Below are positions 28,003-35,587 of a stretch of DNA of 35,587 nt, in pieces; the first letter of the stretch is position 1; every line of letters begins with the position of its first letter. This DNA is from Candidatus Amesbacteria bacterium GW2011_GWC1_47_15 (GTDB lineage: Bacteria; Patescibacteriota; Microgenomatia; CAZETR01; Amesbacteraceae), in assembly GCA_001001375.1 (NCBI GenBank), contig LCNU01000011.1, positions 1-35,587 of the forward strand, in the 5' to 3' direction. The position numbers and the translations under genes are program-made. A model generated the notes under the pieces. It ran no database searches, was not told the origin of the DNA, and saw only the letters and a list, made by a program, of their open reading frames with translations.

Positions 28003-28473
28003 TTATACTCCCCTTCTTTTATCCACTAATCCTCCGAGGTAATTTGCCTTGTATACCGTCTTCTCTTCTTGGAGAATAACTTCTTCGCCTAAATATCTGT
28101 CTACTTCCCCTTCCCATTTATTCCGATAGGTCAGGTTTCCTTTCTTAAACTCTTCCGGTCCCCGGTAAGGATGCTCTTCCGGCATCTGCATTAATGCTTC
28201 CCTTAATATTCCATATACAATATCCGGGTTCACTCCTTCTTCCACCCATCCGTAATAAACCATCATCCATTCAACTTTCCCATAATTCAAAACCACAATC
28301 CGTCCTCCGTACGGCTCACCACCGAAAAAGTTATCATGCATTTTTCTACTTCCCTGTTCAAAAACGATTGAAGTTGATCCGTCTGGTTCTTTCGTTCATT
28401 CTTTTTCATCCCCACCAGCATACCCGGCTTTGTTTGCTGCTACCAGAAATTCCCTTAATCCTTCAATACCCAT
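28003..28473 (-). pseudogene. DUF5680-domain protein interrupted by in-frame TGA at 28396-28398
   Basis: MGIEGLREFLVAANKAGYAGGDEKE*TKEPDGSTSIVFEQGSRKMHDNFFGGEPYGGR... stays in frame across one TGA. Confidence 0.7.
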
Positions 28474-28513
28474 TTGCTACCATTTTACTATTACTTATAT
28501 CTCTATTTCATTG

Positions 28514-28584
28514 AAAATAGGTTCTAACACCTGCCTGCAGGTTTACCCGCCGGCAGGAGAGCAGACAGGAAGTTTACCAGTTAC
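28514..28584. repeat. 71-bp direct repeat, left copy
   Basis: 67/71 identical to 29366-29436. Confidence 0.9.
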
Positions 28585-28636
28585 AAGCATCTAAACTGCT
28601 TGTAACCAGCCCCTGCAAAATAGCTTCCATACGAAA

Positions 28637-29017
28637 CTAATTTGGATATAAAGACAAATGTGCAATCTGGGCAAAATGGCTAATGTTGAGCGTAACCAAT
28701 GTGGCGTTCAATTCTATAGCTGAGGCAGCAATTATGTAATCGGGAGCACCAAGGTTTTTATTCATATCTCGGAATAACTCACCGGCGCGCCTGGCTATTC
28801 CTTCCGTTAGCTCAACTTTTTGGAAAAAGCTAAGAAATTCGTTAATTTTTTTTGCAATTTCTGGTTTTGAGGTGCTTTTACCGGAAAACAATTCAAAAAT
28901 CACGATAGTGGGAAGATATAATTCAGTGTCTTTTTCTAACCTGCCCAACAACTCTTCCCATTTCATCCCCCCTCTCAGATAATCTATAAGGATACTAGTA
29001 TCTATTACTAGCTTCAT
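28637..29017 (-). CDS. VapC-type PIN-domain toxin
   Basis: MKLVIDTSILIDYLRGG; LGAPDYIIAASAIELNATLVTLNISHF. Confidence 0.92.
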   Translation of the reverse strand: MKLVIDTSILIDYLRGGMKWEELLGRLEKDTELYLPTIVIFELFSGKSTSKPEIAKKINEFLSFFQKVELTEGIARRAGELFRDMNKNLGAPDYIIAASAIELNATLVTLNISHFAQIAHLSLYPN

Positions 29018-29283
29018 AATTCCTTATCCCACTGCCCTAAAAAGTCGGAAGCACCCGTTCTCCTAAGGGGATTATCCTCAAAACTATAATCTCTTAAGAT
29101 ACCTCTAACTTTTTGGCTTGCTCTTAATAAATCGTTCCAATTAATCTTTGATGTTTTGGGAATCATTAAGGCTACTTCCTTATTATCTTTCACTATGACT
29201 ACTTCTGCTCCCAGGGCAATTTTATTTAAGAGTTCAAAAAAATTATTTCTTGCTGATGTTGCTGACAATCTAATCGTGCTCAT
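29014..29283 (-). CDS. Phd/YefM-type antitoxin
   Basis: SATSARNNFFELLNKIALGAEVVIVKDNKEVALMIP; 4-nt overlap with toxin. Confidence 0.88.
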   Translation of the reverse strand: MSTIRLSATSARNNFFELLNKIALGAEVVIVKDNKEVALMIPKTSKINWNDLLRASQKVRGILRDYSFEDNPLRRTGASDFLGQWDKEL

Positions 29284-29365
29284 GTTGAGGATATTATCAA
29301 GTAATGTACATCATGTCAACATGGATTTTGAAAAAAGTTCATACATTTTCCATCCAAGTCTAAAT

Positions 29366-29436
29366 AAAATAAGTTCCAACACCTGCCTGCCGGTTTACCC
29401 GCCGGCAGGAGAGCAGGCAGGAAGTTTACCAGTTAC
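29366..29436. repeat. 71-bp direct repeat, right copy
   Basis: 67/71 identical to 28514-28584; internal CCTGCCGG/CCGGCAGG hairpin. Confidence 0.9.
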
Positions 29437-29468
29437 TATCTCAATCCCCACTCTTGATCGTAGCTGAC

Positions 29469-29608
29469 AGGCAGCAGGTTGCCTTTTCGTGCAGCTTACG
29501 CAGCCCCGCCCAGGTATATTTTTTTATTTCTCGGTTTTTGGCGGGGTGAGTATGCAGATAATGCCGGGGGTAAAACTTGAAACATAAAGAAAGAGCAGCC
29601 TGCTGCCT
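29469..29608. ncRNA. Structured repeat element, copy C (strand undetermined)
   Basis: Outer arms AGGCAGCAGGTTGC / GCAGCCTGCTGCCT; core GCTTACGCAGCCCCGCC / GGCGGGGTGAGTATGC. Confidence 0.6.
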
Positions 29609-29615
29609 AAAACCA

Positions 29616-30545
29616 TCAGGACGTCTTTACAGCTTCCAAACCCACAAGCGTCCCGGCTGCCAGAAACTCCAGCATCGCTCCCCCGCCCACGCTTACCCAA
29701 TCGAACTTATCCCTTAATCCGTATTTTACTATGGCAGATTCCCCGTCTCCACCCCCCAACACTTTATACGCCCGGCCGTTGTTGGCAATTGCCGTCATAA
29801 TTTCCTTAGTCCCTTTCTCCGCTGCCGGATCTTCAAACTTACCCATCACACCCGCTACCACTATGACATCCGCTTTTTCAATTTCACTCTTAAACATTTC
29901 GATTGTCCCCTCATCCAGATCAAGCATGTCTTCTCTCAACTTTGCCAGCATGAAATTATTCGGAATTTTATAGTCATATTTGCTGTATTCTGCCGGAATC
30001 CTTCCCCCTAAAATCACTTTGTCAAACCGGGGTGCAAGCCTGACTGCATAACCCAGCTTGTCTTTTACTTTTATTCCCGATACGGCCAAAAGCTTCCTTC
30101 CCGGCTTGTTAAGTACTTGCGAAAGCATCTCCATTTCTTTGGCAAATCTCAAACCTATACACACTTCTTTTTCCTGGTTGGCCATGACCTCGGGCAATGC
30201 GCAGATTGATGTATGTCTCCTGTGGCTGGTGGCGAAAGCTTCGTTTACATATATATCAAATCCTTCAGCCAGCTCCCGGGCCATTTGTTCACTGTTTTCT
30301 TCTTCCCGGGGGTCCTCTCTGATATCTCTGATTGTCTCCACCCCCAACTGTTCGGCCACCCACTCCCTTCCTTCATGACCGATCACTTTTATTCTCCCCG
30401 CTCCCTTTGACTCCAGATAGGAAACTATTTCTTTTGCCGCCAGAAACCTTTGTCCTGACTCACCCGCCTCTACTTCCAGGTCCGCCCGAACCAGTACCTG
30501 TTTCCCCTCCGTCTCTACCTCACTGATTATCTTTATGTTTTTCAT
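29616..30545 (-). CDS. pgk: Phosphoglycerate kinase, short/divergent form
   Basis: VLVRADLEVE, NEAFATSHRRHTSI, GVMGKFE, VLGGGDGESAI, VGGGAMLEFLAAGTLVGLEAV. Confidence 0.85.
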   Translation of the reverse strand: MKNIKIISEVETEGKQVLVRADLEVEAGESGQRFLAAKEIVSYLESKGAGRIKVIGHEGREWVAEQLGVETIRDIREDPREEENSEQMARELAEGFDIYVNEAFATSHRRHTSICALPEVMANQEKEVCIGLRFAKEMEMLSQVLNKPGRKLLAVSGIKVKDKLGYAVRLAPRFDKVILGGRIPAEYSKYDYKIPNNFMLAKLREDMLDLDEGTIEMFKSEIEKADVIVVAGVMGKFEDPAAEKGTKEIMTAIANNGRAYKVLGGGDGESAIVKYGLRDKFDWVSVGGGAMLEFLAAGTLVGLEAVKTS

Positions 30546-30993
30546 ATACCGCCTTCTCAAATCTTTCGATTTTCTCCAATCTCCTCAGATATTTGTCCGA
30601 TTCCACAAATTCCGTTTCAAGAAACTTTTCCACCAGTCTCAATGCTTCCTCTTCCGTCGCATTATCCGAAGCCAGGGCCAGTATGTTGATATTGTCATCT
30701 TTTCTCGCTGCGTGCACCTGGTCTTCGGCAAACCCCAGTCCGCACCGGATACCTCTGACTTTATTTGCCGCAATATCCACTCCCACTCCGCTGCCGCAAA
30801 TAACAATCCCCCTGTTTCCGGCAGGGTTTTGCGCTGTTTTTTGGGCTACTTCAATTGCAAAATCCACATAATCATCATCCCGCTGATATTCAAATGTTCC
30901 CACATCTTCAAATCCGTATTCCCGGCCTTTTAAAAACCGGCTTATCGTCCCCTTAAGTTCAAATCCCCGGTGATCCGCCCCGATATAAATCAT
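30520..30993 (-). CDS. rpiB: Ribose-5-phosphate isomerase B
   Basis: IYIGADHRGFELK; GNRGIVICGSGVGVDIAANKVRGIRCG. Confidence 0.94.
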   Translation of the reverse strand: MIYIGADHRGFELKGTISRFLKGREYGFEDVGTFEYQRDDDYVDFAIEVAQKTAQNPAGNRGIVICGSGVGVDIAANKVRGIRCGLGFAEDQVHAARKDDNINILALASDNATEEEALRLVEKFLETEFVESDKYLRRLEKIERFEKAVYEKHKDNQ

Positions 30994-30997
30994 TGCC

Positions 30998-31696
30998 CTA
31001 TCTTAATACATACCCGCCGTTAATATCCAGACATGTTCCTGTAATATGCGCCGCTTCTTCCGATGCCAAAAAATAAATTCCGGCCGATATATCCTCCGGT
31101 TCCGCCATTTTTCCCAGAGGAATCGCTGCTATTCTCTGCTCTAGTTCAGAGGGTCCCCATCCTTTGTTCCCCATATCCGTGTTCACAATTCCCGGTGCCA
31201 CGCAGTTTACCCTGATTCTCGGCGCCAGGGCCATGGCCATGCTTTTGGTAAAACTCCACACTGCGCCCTTGCTGGCCGCGTAAATCGGATCCATACTACC
31301 TGCCTGGGCAGCTGTCGAACACAAATTTACCATCGATCCCCTTTCCATCATCTCCAGTATTTTTTTTGTGCACAGATACACCCCCAGCTCATTGACTTTT
31401 ATAACGTTTTCCATATCCTCCCTTTCATACCCCTGTAATCTTTTATCCAGCAAAATTCCCGCGTTGTTTATCAGGCAGTCCACCCGGCGGCAGTCCCGGT
31501 GAGCCGTCTCAAATCCCCGGGAAATGCTTTCCCAGTCGGTTACATCCAGCTGGTAATAACTAACATTCTCAATTTCCGGTCCGGGAGAATTTCTGTAAAA
31601 GGCGACTACTTTCCAACCGTTTGCCGCAAATTTTTTCGCCGTTGCCAGTCCTATCCCCCTCGCCGCCCCCGTAATAAAAACCACCTTTTCCATCAT
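30998..31696 (-). CDS. SDR-family oxidoreductase
   Basis: ITGAARGIGLATAKKF; NNAG; YAASKGAVWSFTKSMA; ITGTCLDINGGY. Confidence 0.93.
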   Translation of the reverse strand: MMEKVVFITGAARGIGLATAKKFAANGWKVVAFYRNSPGPEIENVSYYQLDVTDWESISRGFETAHRDCRRVDCLINNAGILLDKRLQGYEREDMENVIKVNELGVYLCTKKILEMMERGSMVNLCSTAAQAGSMDPIYAASKGAVWSFTKSMAMALAPRIRVNCVAPGIVNTDMGNKGWGPSELEQRIAAIPLGKMAEPEDISAGIYFLASEEAAHITGTCLDINGGYVLR

Positions 31697-31741
31697 TTAA
31701 ATAATACTACATTTCATACCCGGTCGCATAAAGGAGTTGTG

Positions 31742-31895
31742 GATATATTTTTTCACTAGCTTACGCAACCCCGCCCGGTATAAATATTAAAATGACAAAG
31801 GTATTTGGCGGGGTGAGTATGCAGGTAACATCAGGAACAAATGCGCATTATTACGTATAAACAGCAGATGATTACCGATAGTGAAAAAATATATC
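31742..31895. ncRNA. Structured repeat element, copy B (three-way junction; strand undetermined)
   Basis: 17-bp perfect outer inverted repeat 31742-31758 / 31879-31895; core hairpin 31759-31775 / 31807-31822; second hairpin 31824-31832 / 31867-31876. Confidence 0.7.
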
Positions 31896-31970
31896 GAGAC
31901 GCCTGAATTACCTGTCCGGCAACAACGTAAATCATGCGGTTGCCAATAGTTGCTGTAAAATCACAAGTGG

Positions 31971-33605
31971 ATGAAAAAATTCGCCCCCGTGATTATTATA
32001 GGAATTTTTTCACTTGCCGGTTTGTCGGCGCTCATCCACCCCGGTCTTTATACCGCCCATGACATCTGGCACAATGTCGCCCGTCTGTATCATTATCAGC
32101 AAGCTGTTTCCGACGGTCAGTTTCCCCCTGCCTGGATCGGCACATTGGCTCAGGGGTACGGTTATCCCTTGTTTATTTTTTCTTACCATCTCCCCTGGCT
32201 AATCGCCTTGCCGTTCCTGAGTGCGGGCCTTTCCATTCCTTCCGTCCTCAAGCTGCTTTTTTTCCTGTCTTTTTTTCTTTCCGGGCTTTCAATGTTCTCC
32301 CTTGCCAGGCATCTCACCCGCTCCCGCAAGGCAGCCGTCTTGGCTTCCATCCTCTACCTTTGGGCGCCTTACCGTTTTTATATCATTTTCGTCTCCGCTT
32401 CCATGGGAAGCGCCTGGGTTTTTGTTTTTGCACCGCTGCTTCTGCTGGGATTCTATTTGACTTCTATTCCCCTCATCGCTTTTGCTTTGGCGGGAATAAT
32501 TCTTTCCCACTTTATTGGCCTTTTCACCTTCCTTCCTGTTGTTGCCTTATTTTTCCTCTGGCTTCTTTTTTCTTTTCCTTCTCCACTTCGTTTAATTAAA
32601 TCGGGTGTTTACGGCATCCTGTTAGGACTTTGTCTTGCTGCCTTCTACCTGATTCCGGCTGTCCGTTATAGCCCGCTCACTATCAGTCGCGATTCTACCA
32701 AAGGTTTCTCACAGATTTATACCAATAATTTTGTATATCTCAAACAGCTTATCTATTCCCCCTGGGGATACGGACCTGTTTCCCACACAGCCAAAGACGG
32801 TGAAGTCTCGTTTCAAATAGGTATAGCCCATTGGGGATCCGTGATCTTACTGACCCTACTGCTTACAATTAGGCGCACCCGGCACAGCCGGCTGCTTTCA
32901 CTGGGTCTAATTCTTTCATTCCTTATCAGCGTTATCGCCATGCTTGATGTTTCCCGTCCCTGGTGGGATCTGGCCCAAAAAATCCTGGTTCTCGATTATC
33001 CTACCCGCTTTCTCTCTCCCGCTTTGTTTATTTCCTCTCTTTCAGCCGGAGTAGCTTTCCTCCTGTCGCCGGCAAAACTTCGCCTGCCATTACTTTCCTT
33101 ACTTATCGTATTAACCCTTTACGCCAACCGCAATCACCTTCGTGTAAACCTGTATTCAGATGAACCTGTCGCCACTTACTTTACCTCCGAACTCACCACC
33201 AACACCCACCACGAATATTTTCCTCTGTCCGCTGATGCTAGGCTCCTGGACCAGCCTTCGCCGCCTACGGAGCCTTATCTCTACCTTTCACAGTTTATGC
33301 AGTCAACAGATACTTTTTTCTTTAGTGCCGCCACGTCGTCCGCCTCGGTAGTTTCCCTTCGGCAGGTGGATTTTCCCGGTCAGACTCTATATCTGGACGG
33401 CAGAAAGATAAATTACTCCCCGGACACCCGCGGCCGGATCAGTCTAAATCTTCCCGTAGGAACCCACTATGTATACGTCCGCTATTACCCTACTTTTCTC
33501 ATGCAGCTCTCGCGTCTCATTTCTCTTGTCAGTCTGGCAATAGTTTTGTATCTGGCAGGTAAAAAAATTATCAGACAAAATAGGACTCATAACGGATATG
33601 TCTAA
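31971..33605 (+). CDS. Multi-TM membrane protein, PTPS-related/GT-C-like
   Basis: PGLYTAHDIWHNVARLYHYQQAVSDGQFPPAWIGTLAQGYGYPLFIF; many TM helices. Confidence 0.8.
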   Translation: MKKFAPVIIIGIFSLAGLSALIHPGLYTAHDIWHNVARLYHYQQAVSDGQFPPAWIGTLAQGYGYPLFIFSYHLPWLIALPFLSAGLSIPSVLKLLFFLSFFLSGLSMFSLARHLTRSRKAAVLASILYLWAPYRFYIIFVSASMGSAWVFVFAPLLLLGFYLTSIPLIAFALAGIILSHFIGLFTFLPVVALFFLWLLFSFPSPLRLIKSGVYGILLGLCLAAFYLIPAVRYSPLTISRDSTKGFSQIYTNNFVYLKQLIYSPWGYGPVSHTAKDGEVSFQIGIAHWGSVILLTLLLTIRRTRHSRLLSLGLILSFLISVIAMLDVSRPWWDLAQKILVLDYPTRFLSPALFISSLSAGVAFLLSPAKLRLPLLSLLIVLTLYANRNHLRVNLYSDEPVATYFTSELTTNTHHEYFPLSADARLLDQPSPPTEPYLYLSQFMQSTDTFFFSAATSSASVVSLRQVDFPGQTLYLDGRKINYSPDTRGRISLNLPVGTHYVYVRYYPTFLMQLSRLISLVSLAIVLYLAGKKIIRQNRTHNGYV

Positions 33606-34326
33606 AAAATTAAAAGTTATTGCCGTCATGCCGGCATACAACGCCGCCAGGACTCTTACCAAAACATACCGGGATATTCCTGTCGGCACAGTCTCTGAAG
33701 TTCTGGTCGTGGATGATGGCTCACGCGACGCGACAGTCCGGGTGGCCCGCCGGCTGGGACTTAAAGTAGTGGTGCATCCCCGAAACCGGGGGTACGGAGG
33801 AAACCAAAAAACCTGTTATACCCTGGCCCTTTCCCAGGGAGCGGATGTAGTAGTCATGATCCACCCCGATTATCAATACGATTCCGCACTCACTGGCGAG
33901 CTTGTCCGGCCCATTCTTCAGGGCCGCTTCGATATTATGCTCGGATCCCGTATCCGTACGCGCGCCGAAAGTGCGAAGGGCGGTATGCCGCTTTATAAAT
34001 ATTTCAGCAACCGTTTTTTGACACTTCTGGAAAACCTGGTTCTGGGCCAGAATCTGTCGGAATACCATACCGGCTTCAGAGCATATTCAAGGCAAATTCT
34101 CTCCCGGCTCCCATTTCACCGCTATTCGGACGATTTTGTTTTCGACCAGCAGATTCTCCTGGGTGCAATCGCAGCCGGTGCCCGGATAGGTGAAATACCG
34201 GTTCCGGTGCGTTATTTTCCCGAAGCATCTTCCATCAATTTCCGCCACGCCGCTGTTTACGGTCTGTCCATATTGCGCGACCTCACCCTCCACCTCCTCA
34301 CCTCAGGCAAGCGCTTCCTCCGCTAA
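33598..34326 (+). CDS. Glycosyltransferase family 2 (dolichol-phosphate mannosyltransferase-like)
   Basis: VIAVMPAYNAARTL; VVDDGSRDAT; MIHPDYQYD. Confidence 0.92.
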   Translation: MSKKLKVIAVMPAYNAARTLTKTYRDIPVGTVSEVLVVDDGSRDATVRVARRLGLKVVVHPRNRGYGGNQKTCYTLALSQGADVVVMIHPDYQYDSALTGELVRPILQGRFDIMLGSRIRTRAESAKGGMPLYKYFSNRFLTLLENLVLGQNLSEYHTGFRAYSRQILSRLPFHRYSDDFVFDQQILLGAIAAGARIGEIPVPVRYFPEASSINFRHAAVYGLSILRDLTLHLLTSGKRFLR

Positions 34327-34344
34327 TAATCCTTAAGGTAACTT

Positions 34345-34992
34345 CTACTTAAACCCCTTCACCAATTCCCTCAGCACATATTCCGGATCCTGGGCCAGTA
34401 CCAGATTTGAAGCCAGTCCGGCTCCTTTGGCCCCCAGTTTCAGCCCTACCCGGATATCTTCCGCTGACTTCACCCCAGCCCCTATTAAAACCGGTACCGC
34501 TCCTGCTGCTTTGACCACTTCACCTATAACTTCCTGCTTCTCGGTACTGACGGACTTTTCCGCGCTTCCCACAAGTTCCGGCGGTTCATACAAAATATAA
34601 TTTGGTTTCATACCGGCAGCTTTTCTGGCTTCTTGGGCGTCTCCCGCGCAGACGCATGTCTGAAAGGCCATTCCGGCGGTTTCCTCCAAAATCCACTTCA
34701 ACGCGTCTTCATTTATTTTGTGTTCCGAATGGCTAAGCAGGGTTCCGGTTGCCCCTGCTTCTTCTACCGCCTCCCGGGTCACCCGGCCGGTATTTTTACC
34801 CTGCCCTACAGCGTCAATATGCTGCACCCAGCATTCTACCCCGGCAGCCACACAGTCTTTCAGGTCCACCAGCTGCGGTACTGCAATAATCCGTATATTT
34901 TCTTCCTGCGCTACCCGCCTGCACATAGCTGCCAATTCCACCGCCCTGTTTCCCGTCGCCTCTTTATAGGTTTTGAAATTTACGATAATCAT
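34345..34992 (-). CDS. tpiA: Triosephosphate isomerase, archaeal-like short type
   Basis: IVNFKTYKEATG, LLSHSEHK, LYEPPELVGS. Confidence 0.9.
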   Translation of the reverse strand: MIIVNFKTYKEATGNRAVELAAMCRRVAQEENIRIIAVPQLVDLKDCVAAGVECWVQHIDAVGQGKNTGRVTREAVEEAGATGTLLSHSEHKINEDALKWILEETAGMAFQTCVCAGDAQEARKAAGMKPNYILYEPPELVGSAEKSVSTEKQEVIGEVVKAAGAVPVLIGAGVKSAEDIRVGLKLGAKGAGLASNLVLAQDPEYVLRELVKGFK

Positions 34993-35336
34993 CCCTTCAA
35001 TCCTTCAACCACTCTTCTCCCTACAATTCCGGCTAGTCCCCAAATCGCCGGCAGCCATAAGGGAATTCCTCCCCAGACAGGAGCCGCATAAGTCCATGCT
35101 CCTCCGCTGATAGCTATCATATCCCCTACCGGTCCGATAACGGCAGGTACGAAAAACCAAAACTCATCTCCTTTTCTTTTATCCCAGGCAACTATCAGTA
35201 CCGCTCCTGCAGTTAACAATAGAGTCAGTTTTACCGGATAAATCCACCCTATTGCCATCATTAAAGCAAAAGCGATGGCAATTCCGACCCATACTTCCCA
35301 TCTGTCTTTCCAGGTATTTTTTTGTTTTTTCGCCAT
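34989..35336 (-). CDS. Hypothetical multi-TM membrane protein
   Basis: Hydrophobic ORF; TAGAAT 6 nt upstream of ATG. Confidence 0.65.
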   Translation of the reverse strand: MAKKQKNTWKDRWEVWVGIAIAFALMMAIGWIYPVKLTLLLTAGAVLIVAWDKRKGDEFWFFVPAVIGPVGDMIAISGGAWTYAAPVWGGIPLWLPAIWGLAGIVGRRVVEGLKG

Positions 35337-35340
35337 ATCT

Positions 35341-35587
35341 TTATTCTACAATAAACTTCCCCTTCATCCCCCTTGCCTTATGGTCTTCCACCGAGCAGTA
35401 GTATTCAAATGTCCCTTTTTTATTTGCAGTAAACTCCACTTCCTCCTCCTCTCCCTCACCGATTACATTCGTCTGAGCCTCAAACGCGTCAAGGTTCCAA
35501 TCGTGCATCCCATCCATGCTTTCAAAAACCAACCGGATTGTTTCCCCTTTCTTGACCCGGATTTCCGCCGGATCAAACTTGAAATTG
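35341..35587 (-). CDS. Cupredoxin-domain protein, truncated at window edge
   Basis: FKFDPAEIRVKKGETIRLVFES...HDWN...YYCSVEDHKARGMKG with His/Cys/His/Met copper-ligand pattern. Confidence 0.85.
   Translation of the reverse strand, partial: NFKFDPAEIRVKKGETIRLVFESMDGMHDWNLDAFEAQTNVIGEGEEEEVEFTANKKGTFEYYCSVEDHKARGMKGKFIVE

Noticed and set aside
28003-28473. Genome-wide UGA recoding as in Gracilibacteria/Absconditabacteria
   Set aside because: TGA terminates several intact genes in this window, so only a local nonsense or readthrough event is plausible.
31780-31806. Similarity of element B loop (ATATTAAAATGACAAAGG) to the PBP insertion (AAATGACAAATG)
   Set aside because: Short low-complexity match; not enough to claim homology.
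31742-31895. Retron or IscB/TnpB guide RNA (omega RNA)
   Set aside because: No reverse transcriptase, IscB or TnpB ORF near any of the three copies.
1-35587. CRISPR arrays, tRNAs, rRNAs, transposases, prophage genes
   Set aside because: Looked for by eye; no regularly spaced repeats, tRNA-like cloverleaf or transposase/phage proteins recognised. A tRNAscan/Infernal run would be needed to exclude them.

Overview
Chromosomal window that looks like a Candidate Phyla Radiation (Microgenomates-like) bacterium. This rests on gene content: divergent or short glycolytic enzymes, a DUF5667 protein, a split transketolase, and small repeats inside coding sequence. Minus-strand genes are mostly central metabolism: class II (B12-dependent) ribonucleotide reductase plus NrdR, class I (DhnA-type) aldolase, GAPDH, a short PGK, archaeal-type TPI, RPE, RpiB, split transketolase, a PfkB-type kinase and a hydroxyacid dehydrogenase. 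Plus-strand genes are mostly cell-envelope functions: two tandem class A PBPs and several GT2/GT-C membrane glycosyltransferases. A 2.7 kb accessory island lies between gapdh and pgk. It carries an AT-rich orphan gene, a DUF5680 gene interrupted by TGA, and a VapC-type TA module bounded by 71-bp direct repeats. The most interesting signal is a ~140-170 nt intergenic element present three times (A 16768-16936, B 31742-31895, C 29469-29608). Its core hairpin is conserved. The flanking helices differ in sequence but keep pairing, and A and B share a three-way-junction layout. This suggests an undescribed structured RNA or single-strand-DNA-recognised mobile element. Other main observations: -10 boxes placed 6-7 nt upstream of many start codons (leaderless transcription), a candidate tandem NrdR-box operator, and repeat-derived peptide insertions in aldolase and a PBP. 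All calls come from reading the sequence; no database search was run.
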